5,545 nt of DNA from an uncultured Selenomonadales bacterium (GTDB lineage: Bacteria; Bacillota; Negativicutes; Selenomonadales; Selenomonadaceae), in the NCBI GenBank assembly GCA_946403735.1, contig CAMJAZ010000144.1, positions 1 through 5,545 on the forward strand, in the 5' to 3' direction. Within the stretch, counting starts at the first letter, position 1; every line of letters starts with the position of its first letter. The translations under genes were made by a program, and so were the position numbers. Shown piece by piece: positions 1 to 4,191 of this stretch. The notes below the pieces were generated by a model, which made no database searches, had not been told where the DNA came from, and saw only the letters and a list, made by a program, of their open reading frames with translations.

Positions 1-4
1 TTTA

Positions 5-11
5 CACCTCT
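5..11 (-). promoter_or_regulatory. candidate ribosome binding site for an off-window leftward gene
   Basis: Read on the minus strand this is AGAGGTG, a good match to the anti-Shine-Dalgarno sequence. It sits four bases from the window edge, so the start codon would fall within the first few bases outside the window. It supports a divergent gene to the left but does not prove one. Confidence 0.35.
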
Positions 12-31
12 ACGCTATTTTACCATTTTTT

Positions 32-60
32 ATATTATTCAACACGCCCTAGTTATTCAA
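32..60 (-). promoter_or_regulatory. candidate leftward promoter for a gene beyond the left edge
   Basis: On the minus strand a TTGAAT (-35, + coordinates 60-55) is followed after exactly 17 bases by TAATAT (-10, + coordinates 37-32). This is a good sigma-70/SigA-like pair with ideal spacing. It leads into a GAGGTG ribosome-binding sequence near 5-10, which is what one expects of a leader about 25 bases long. AT-rich DNA produces such matches by chance, so this remains a prediction. Confidence 0.4.
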
Positions 61-105
61 AAAAATTTTGCAGTTCATCAACATTCGCTAGGCTCTGTAA
101 AAACT

Positions 106-138
106 TATGAAAAAAATATGAAATGAATATGAATTTTT
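106..138 (+). repeat. three TATGAA repeats at 11-base spacing
   Basis: TATGAA begins at 106, 117 and 128, so the copies are spaced by exactly 11 bases, about one helical turn, and would lie on one face of the DNA. Such phased direct repeats are the usual binding architecture of OmpR/PhoB-family response regulators. Here they lie between the two candidate divergent promoters, about 46 bases behind the leftward -35 and about 60 bases upstream of the rightward -35. The AT-rich context makes a chance origin possible. Confidence 0.4.
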
Positions 139-191
139 GCAGGAAATATTTTCAATCTGCCGAATAAATCCAAAAAATAAAATTGTTGAAT

Positions 192-221
192 TTGGATTTA
201 AAATTTTTTTGAGATTAAAAT
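192..221 (+). promoter_or_regulatory. candidate rsmE promoter
   Basis: TTGGAT (192-197) is followed after 18 bases by TAAAAT (216-221), a reasonable SigA-like pair. Transcription would start close to 228, giving a very short leader that still includes the GGAGG Shine-Dalgarno at 230-234. The AT-rich surroundings offer other weak alternatives, for example TTGAAT at 186, though its spacing to any -10 is worse. Confidence 0.3.
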
Positions 222-242
222 ATTACTGCGGAGGCGTTATAG

Positions 243-1118
243 ATGAAACGAATTTTTTTAGAAGATGCCATAGCGGAAAATGTGACGATAACGGGTAAAG
301 ATGCTCATCACCTTGCCTATTCGTTGCGGGCGAAAAAAGGCGACCAAATTATTGCTGTCGACACGTTGGGAAGTACCGCCGTTATTGAACTCGTCGACTT
401 CGACAAAGAAACTGTTCGGGCAAAGTGCGTTAGCGACATTGTGAAAGTTAATCCTGTCGAAACGGTTAAAATTATTCGTACAATCGGCAAGAAAGACGAT
501 GTTGAAATGCATCAGACCCAAACTGTTCACGAACAGATTTTTCAAAAGCACATAACGTTGGCTGAATGTTTACCGAAACAAAATAAATTTGACGTGGTGG
601 TTGAAAAGGCTACTGAATTGGGCGTTGACAGGATTGAGCCGCTTATTTCAGACAGAACGATTGCACGTCCTGGCAATTTCCGTGCTAAAAGTAAATTGGA
701 TCGTTGGGCGCGTGTTGCAAAAGAAGCGGCTGAACAAAGCGCACGTGATACCTTGCCAGAATTTGGAATGATTCGCGAAATGTCCGACTGGTTGAAGGAA
801 GTTTCCAATTCGTTGGGACGTTTCCGCAACATTGGCAAGACTTCTGAAAAGATTTTTGACGGTAAAGGCGCGTTGCTGATTTTCTGCTACGAAAAGGAAC
901 AGGAAACGTCACTTCAAAAAATTTTGCACGATTACAAAATGTGTGACTGCGATAAAAATATTATTTTGCTTATTGGTCCAGAAGGCGGCTTTACCGATCG
1001 TGAGGCGCGGGAAATAAAATCTTATGGTGGCGTCAGTGTCAGTCTTGGCAAGCGCATTTTGAAGACGGACACTGCGGCAATTTCAGCACTGGCGGCTGTC
1101 CAATACGAATTTAATTAA
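243..1118 (+). CDS. rsmE: 16S rRNA (uracil-1498-N3)-methyltransferase RsmE
   Basis: RsmE transfers a methyl group from S-adenosylmethionine to N3 of U1498 in helix 44 of 16S rRNA, a late modification on the assembled 30S subunit in the cytoplasm. The N-terminal PUA-like domain is seen in residues 1-72, including the family-typical D-A-H-H-L near 20-24. The SPOUT domain follows. It shows the E-K-A-T-E-L-G-V stretch (121-128), E-A-A-E-Q-S (161-166), the cofactor-binding knot L-I-G-P-E-G-G-F (243-250) and L-G-K-R-I-L-K-T-D-T-A-A (268-279). At 291 residues it is about 40 longer than the usual 240-250. Most of the excess is an insertion at roughly 76-103, with a smaller one around 188-207. The ATG is fixed by GGAGG eight bases upstream and by the family-typical start (M-K-R-I-F-L). 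It appears monocistronic, with its own promoter and terminator. The catalytic motifs look intact, so it is probably functional. Confidence 0.96.
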   Translation: MKRIFLEDAIAENVTITGKDAHHLAYSLRAKKGDQIIAVDTLGSTAVIELVDFDKETVRAKCVSDIVKVNPVETVKIIRTIGKKDDVEMHQTQTVHEQIFQKHITLAECLPKQNKFDVVVEKATELGVDRIEPLISDRTIARPGNFRAKSKLDRWARVAKEAAEQSARDTLPEFGMIREMSDWLKEVSNSLGRFRNIGKTSEKIFDGKGALLIFCYEKEQETSLQKILHDYKMCDCDKNIILLIGPEGGFTDREAREIKSYGGVSVSLGKRILKTDTAAISALAAVQYEFN

Positions 1119-1163
1119 AATTGAATAAAAATCTGCGCGGAGCAGAAATTAAAATTTGATTAA

Positions 1164-1210
1164 GCGGCAGGCTTTAACGGTATAGTTATTGCTTGTCGCC
1201 TAAATTTTTT
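1164..1210 (+). terminator. rho-independent terminator after rsmE
   Basis: A nine-pair outer stem joins 1164-1172 with 1191-1199, including two G-U pairs. A two-by-two T/T internal loop and four further pairs (1175-1178 with 1185-1188) close on a six-base loop. Six T residues follow at 1205-1210. The stem is strong for this AT-rich DNA, and its place, 45 bases after the rsmE stop and 39 bases before the next gene, fits a transcript end. The T run begins five bases after the stem, slightly further than ideal. Confidence 0.6.
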
Positions 1211-1217
1211 GTACACT
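1189..1217 (+). promoter_or_regulatory. candidate promoter of the four-gene operon
   Basis: TTGCTT (1189-1194) and TACACT (1212-1217) are spaced by 17 bases. Each is an imperfect match (three and four of six positions) to the SigA consensus. The -35 overlaps the 3' arm of the terminator hairpin. Transcription would begin near 1224, and the SD-like GGTGA lies at 1240-1244, just before the ATG at 1249. A promoter is expected here because a terminator precedes it, but the exact boxes are uncertain. Confidence 0.35.
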
Positions 1218-1248
1218 ATTTAGGGATTATTTTTTAGGCGGTGAATTT

Positions 1249-1530
1249 ATGGACGAAATTTTAATGGCGATGATTAAAGATGACAAAAATCTTTTACTAC
1301 GGCGCGACGAATTGATTGGCAAGCTTGATGAAAAAGTTCCCGCGAACTTGCGTCGTGACTACGCGGCAATACGTAAAGCGCTTAAATTAAATGTCGGCGA
1401 AATTTTTATATCTGGAAGTGATGATAAAAAATCTGCGCGGTACAAGGCAATGAAAATTTTGTCATCGTCGGGCTTTAATGAACAGCAAATAAATTTCGTC
1501 ATAAAAACTTTTTCGCGTGTACTTGGTTGG
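1249..1530 (+). repeat. diverged DNA repeat, copy in paralogue A
   Basis: The 5' part of gene A aligns without gaps to the 5' part of gene C at a constant offset of 1999 bases. By hand count the 108 bases from 1301 are about 90% identical to those from 3300, and 1493-1526 is identical over 34 bases to 3492-3525. A second identical block of 24 bases (2178-2201 with 4039-4062) lies in the shared C-terminal domain. This shows duplication followed by moderate divergence, or local gene conversion. Confidence 0.8.
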
Positions 1531-2313
1531 AATGAAAATTCAAACGCTCAAACTGATTCACTAATTGAACGTGTCGAAAATTTGGAAAGTACCGTTGCTA
1601 ATATCCGCGCTGACAATGAACAATTAAAAGCGCAAATGGCTATGCTGAAATTTCGCTCCATAAAGCGCATTGAAAAATTAGAATCTCAAGTCTACGCGCT
1701 TAATAAAAATTTAAAAGTCTTGACAAACTTAGTACGAAGACTTGACGAAAAATTTTCTAAAGCTAAAGAATCAAATTTGAACGAGCCCACACAAACTGCC
1801 GTTGCCACTAAAAATTTTAAACTCTTTCAATATGCGCCGCTAGAAAGTCCAACGGCTAAACCTTCCGCGCTAACTTCAAAGGCTGATGATTTATCCGTAG
1901 TCGTCAAAGAATACAACGAACTTTTAAGCTTGTCTGGAATTACAAAAATTCTTTCAAGCCGTTTTTTTGTAGAAAAATTTGCTGTAAAATCATTTCGTTG
2001 CACAAATGCAGATGCGCGAGCCAATTCGTTAAGTTCGCCACCGCCACCGATTTTTGCGTTGAAGTCTGAAGATATAAATTCAATTTTGGGCAGTGAATAT
2101 TGGGCTAAACTGGATAAAAATAAATGCGCCGTGTTGCCGAACGTAGTTAATTATACGTACGGTCGACATGCGGCGCTGGCAATGGGCGAAGTTTTTAATT
2201 CTGACTTTAAAGGCGACACCCGCCAAATTTTAGCTGTAGAATCTCCTGCCATTTTTGATTATGTAAATGGGAAGTGGAAACTTACGGCTAGAGGTAAACT
2301 AATTTTAAAGTAA
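1249..2313 (+). CDS. paralogue A: shared N-domain, long coiled coil, C-terminal domain
   Basis: I do not recognise a named family. Residues 1-94 are the domain shared by all four operon proteins: probably helical, with R-R-D-E-L-I-G-K-L-D-E near 18-28, R-R-D-Y-A-A-I-R near 35-42 and L-N-V-G-E-I-F near 47-53. Residues 105-169 form a coiled coil with regular heptad hydrophobics (L105, V109, L112, V116, I119, L126, then I141, L144, V148, L151, L155, L158, V162, L165), broken by a phase shift near 134-140. A linker holds E-P-T-Q-T (179-183). The C-terminal domain, about 218-354, is also found in paralogue C: a helical start (E-Y-N-E-L-L), Y-W at 284-285, A-V-L-P-N at 294-298, A-M-G-E-V-F-N-S at 311-318 and a W-K-L...G-K-L-I-L ending. 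There is no signal peptide or membrane helix, so it is probably cytoplasmic. GGTGA four bases before ATG supports the start. It is the first gene of the operon; a scaffold or adaptor role is inference only. Confidence 0.85.
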   Translation: MDEILMAMIKDDKNLLLRRDELIGKLDEKVPANLRRDYAAIRKALKLNVGEIFISGSDDKKSARYKAMKILSSSGFNEQQINFVIKTFSRVLGWNENSNAQTDSLIERVENLESTVANIRADNEQLKAQMAMLKFRSIKRIEKLESQVYALNKNLKVLTNLVRRLDEKFSKAKESNLNEPTQTAVATKNFKLFQYAPLESPTAKPSALTSKADDLSVVVKEYNELLSLSGITKILSSRFFVEKFAVKSFRCTNADARANSLSSPPPPIFALKSEDINSILGSEYWAKLDKNKCAVLPNVVNYTYGRHAALAMGEVFNSDFKGDTRQILAVESPAIFDYVNGKWKLTARGKLILK

Positions 2314-2340
2314 AATTTTTTGAGTTGGTAAGGTGAGGTT

Positions 2341-3237
2341 ATGGACAAAATTTTAATAGCGCTAATCAAGCAGAATGAAAATCTTTTAATACGGCGCGAT
2401 GAATTGATAGGCAAACTTGATGAGGAAGTTCCTGCGAAATTTCGGCGCGATTATGCGGCAATACGTCAGGCACTTGAATTGAACGTCGGAGAAATTTTTT
2501 CCGCTAAAAGATTTGACTTGCAGTCGGCTAAGGTTGAAGCTGGAAAAATTTTGCACGAATCAGGTATGCAGGAAAGTCGCGTAAATTTTGTACTTGAAAC
2601 TTTTGAAAAAGTGATAGCTGCCGTATTCCCCGCGCCAATCGTCGAAGAACCTACGCAGACGATAAAAACTTCCTCCGCTAAAAAAGTTGACGTGACTAAA
2701 AAATCTTCGCCAACTGAAAATAAAATTACGGCTAAAGCAGATGAAGTTGTCGGCGCAGTCAACAAAATTTTTTCCAACGCCAAAACGATATTCAATAAAA
2801 ATCCTGCGTCAACGTCAACGCCGCCAATTCAAAATACGACGACTTCAACTTCAAATGCTCCGTCTTGGATGTCAAATGACGTACAAAATAATTCGACCGC
2901 TACTTTTAATTCAACTTCAACGGCTAATGATGAACCCGCGCAGACTTCGACAAGTGACACAAGCTTAAAAAAATTATTGATAACGTTGGGCATACTTTTA
3001 ATACTAGGATTTTTCTGGCATTATAGCTTTTCATTTGGCTGGTTTGCATTCGGATTATTGGCGGGTACAGGCGGTCTAACATACTTATTCACAACTTCGC
3101 CAACTCCAGCATTGGTGACACTTATCGGCGTTATACTTGCATTCTTTTTCGCGACGAGCCCAACAACTTTATCCCTAGTCTGCGGAATTTTGGCGGGAAT
3201 TGTGAACCTATTTTTCATTGGCGCAACTACTGGTTGA
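2341..3237 (+). CDS. paralogue B: shared N-domain, Ser/Thr/Asn linker, multi-pass membrane tail
   Basis: The family is not recognised. Residues 1-94 are the operon's common N-terminal domain, closest in detail to that of D (E-E-V-P-x-K, S-G-M-Q-E, R-V-N, T-F-E-K-V). E-P-T-Q-T follows directly at 103-107. Next is a Lys-rich, then Ser/Thr/Asn-rich disordered linker to about residue 208. The last 90 residues are strongly hydrophobic, with about four candidate membrane segments near 212-228, 230-250, 257-271 and 276-295. They are rich in Gly, Phe and Thr and carry two similar T-S-P-T turns (252-255 and 272-275). There is no N-terminal signal sequence, so the shared domain should face the cytoplasm. 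The start is set by GGTGA four bases before the ATG. The gene lies 27 bases after A and 10 before C, so it is co-transcribed. It likely anchors the shared domain to the membrane; transport or sensing cannot be claimed. Confidence 0.82.
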   Translation: MDKILIALIKQNENLLIRRDELIGKLDEEVPAKFRRDYAAIRQALELNVGEIFSAKRFDLQSAKVEAGKILHESGMQESRVNFVLETFEKVIAAVFPAPIVEEPTQTIKTSSAKKVDVTKKSSPTENKITAKADEVVGAVNKIFSNAKTIFNKNPASTSTPPIQNTTTSTSNAPSWMSNDVQNNSTATFNSTSTANDEPAQTSTSDTSLKKLLITLGILLILGFFWHYSFSFGWFAFGLLAGTGGLTYLFTTSPTPALVTLIGVILAFFFATSPTTLSLVCGILAGIVNLFFIGATTG

Positions 3238-3240
3238 GGA
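3236..3240 (+). promoter_or_regulatory. ribosome binding site that fixes the start of paralogue C
   Basis: GAGGA lies seven bases before the ATG at 3248 and overlaps the stop codon of paralogue B (3235-3237), suggesting translational coupling. An in-frame ATG at 3218 lies inside the end of B and lacks such a site. Starting at 3248 also makes the protein begin M-D-E-I-L like its three paralogues. Confidence 0.75.
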
Positions 3241-3247
3241 AAATTTT

Positions 3248-3529
3248 ATGGATGAAATTTTAATATCATTGATAGCACAGGACGAAAATATTTTAGTAAG
3301 GCGCGACGAATTAATTGGCAAGCTTGATGAAAAAGTTCCAGCGAATTTGCGTCGTGACTACGCGGCGATACGGACGGCGCTTGAATTAAATGTCGGTGAA
3401 ATTTTTGCGGCAGGAAATTCGGACCGTAATTCTGCGCTATTTAAAGCATTTAAAGTTTTATCGTCGTCGGGATTGAGTGAACAGCGAATAGATTTCGTCA
3501 TAAAAACTTTTTCGCGTGTACTTGGCTGG
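3248..3529 (+). repeat. diverged DNA repeat, copy in paralogue C
   Basis: This is the partner of the 5' part of paralogue A (1249-1530), at a fixed offset of 1999 bases and with no insertions or deletions. 3492-3525 is identical over 34 bases. The matching ends as the two coiled coils begin to differ in length. Confidence 0.8.
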
Positions 3530-4174
3530 GACAAATATTCAGACGACCTTGATAAAGAATTTCGCCAGTTAATTGCACGTGTTAAAAAGTTGGAAGATGA
3601 AGTTACCGCGTTAAGTTCACGAGTGAAAGAGCTTGAATCGAAGACGGAGGAAAATTTTTCAGCAACTGAAACCGTACCTTCGCGTAAAAAAATTTCTACT
3701 TCTGATGATGAACCGTCCGAAAATTTTGTACCGTACATTCCCGCGCCAAGTAAGCCGCGAAGTTTTGATTTCTTAGACAAATATAACGCGCTTTTAAAAA
3801 TGGTTGGACGTGAAAAAGTACTTGCGCGTAGCAATTTTATAAAAAGTTACGTTGCGAAGGCGTTTGACTGTAAAAACTTTGAAACGCGAATAAATGAACC
3901 TACTACGCCGCCGATTTTCAAAACAATAAATTCAATTTTCAGCGGCGCTTATTGGGCAATTAAGCTGTCTGAAAATCAATTTGCAGTTTTGCCGAATATA
4001 AATGCATACGTTTACACGGAAAATCGGCATAATGCGCAGGCAATGGGCGAAGTTTTTAATTCAAACTTCAACGTCGGCACAAAAAAAATTACGTCAGCTA
4101 AAATTCCAGCGGTCTTTGAATGTGAAGGCGACGTGTGGACGTTGAAGGCTAAAGGTGAACTGATTTTAAATTAA
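3248..4174 (+). CDS. paralogue C: shared N-domain, short coiled coil, same C-terminal domain as A
   Basis: This protein of 308 residues has no recognised family. Residues 1-94 are the common N-terminal domain, nearly the same as in A (V-P-A-N-L-R-R-D-Y-A-A-I-R; V-I-K-T-F-S-R-V-L-G-W). A coiled coil of about four heptads runs 101-129 (L101, F105, L108, V112, L115, V119, L122, V126, L129), roughly half the length of that in A. The linker at 135-172 has no E-P-T-Q-T; T-E-T-V-P-S (140-145) stands at the corresponding place. The C-terminal domain, about 175-308, matches A: K-Y-N-A-L-L, Y-W at 235-236, A-V-L-P-N (246-250), R-H (260-261), A-M-G-E-V-F-N-S (265-272), P-A-V-F (287-290), and W-T-L-K-A-K-G-E-L-I-L at the end. 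No signal or membrane helix is seen. The start at 3248 is preferred over 3218 because of its GAGGA site and the paralogues' ends. It is probably a cytoplasmic partner of A and of the membrane members. Confidence 0.85.
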   Translation: MDEILISLIAQDENILVRRDELIGKLDEKVPANLRRDYAAIRTALELNVGEIFAAGNSDRNSALFKAFKVLSSSGLSEQRIDFVIKTFSRVLGWDKYSDDLDKEFRQLIARVKKLEDEVTALSSRVKELESKTEENFSATETVPSRKKISTSDDEPSENFVPYIPAPSKPRSFDFLDKYNALLKMVGREKVLARSNFIKSYVAKAFDCKNFETRINEPTTPPIFKTINSIFSGAYWAIKLSENQFAVLPNINAYVYTENRHNAQAMGEVFNSNFNVGTKKITSAKIPAVFECEGDVWTLKAKGELILN

Positions 4175-4177
4175 TGG

Positions 4178-4191
4178 GGTGAGGTTATGGA
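4178..4191 (+). repeat. translation-start motif identical to that of paralogue B
   Basis: The 14 bases GGTGAGGTTATGGA around the start of D are identical to 2332-2345 around the start of B. GGTGA pairs with the UCACC of 16S rRNA and ends four bases before ATG, the same spacing as in A; C instead uses GAGGA at seven bases. The shared leader supports a common origin of B and D. Confidence 0.6.

Larger units (their letters stand above)
1..242. other. AT-rich divergent intergenic region upstream of rsmE
   Basis: No credible coding frame is visible here on either strand. The stretch is very AT-rich. It holds, from left to right, a candidate leftward ribosome binding site and promoter (5-60, minus strand), a three-copy TATGAA repeat with 11-base spacing (106-138), and a candidate rightward promoter with a clear Shine-Dalgarno GGAGG at 230-234, eight bases before the rsmE start. 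In many bacteria rsmE follows prmA directly; that arrangement is not seen here, because rsmE appears to begin its own transcript. The divergent reading is inferred, since the left gene lies outside the window. Confidence 0.55.

Noticed and set aside
66..142. Direct repeat TTTTGCAG at 66-73 and 135-142
   Set aside because: Short, only two copies, 69 bases apart with no phasing or symmetry; easily chance in this composition.
542..838. Minus-strand frame within rsmE
   Set aside because: Fully overlaps the conserved SPOUT part of rsmE, has no recognisable domain and no start signal.
1132..1146. Small inverted repeat TCTGC/GCAGA after rsmE as terminator
   Set aside because: Only five pairs, and no T run follows; the hairpin at 1164-1199 with six T is much stronger.
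2341..2440. Signal peptide at the N-terminus of B or D
   Set aside because: The N-termini are the charged shared domain found also in soluble A and C; hydrophobic segments come only at residue 201 (D) or 212 (B).
3218..3247. Earlier in-frame ATG for paralogue C that would add ten residues
   Set aside because: It lies inside the end of gene B, has no suitable ribosome binding site, and the added residues have no match in the paralogues; ATG at 3248 has GAGGA seven bases upstream.
3358..3834. 158-residue open frame on the minus strand
   Set aside because: It is antisense to paralogue C, which is supported by homology with three neighbours; Ser-rich composition is the reverse reading of the C codons.
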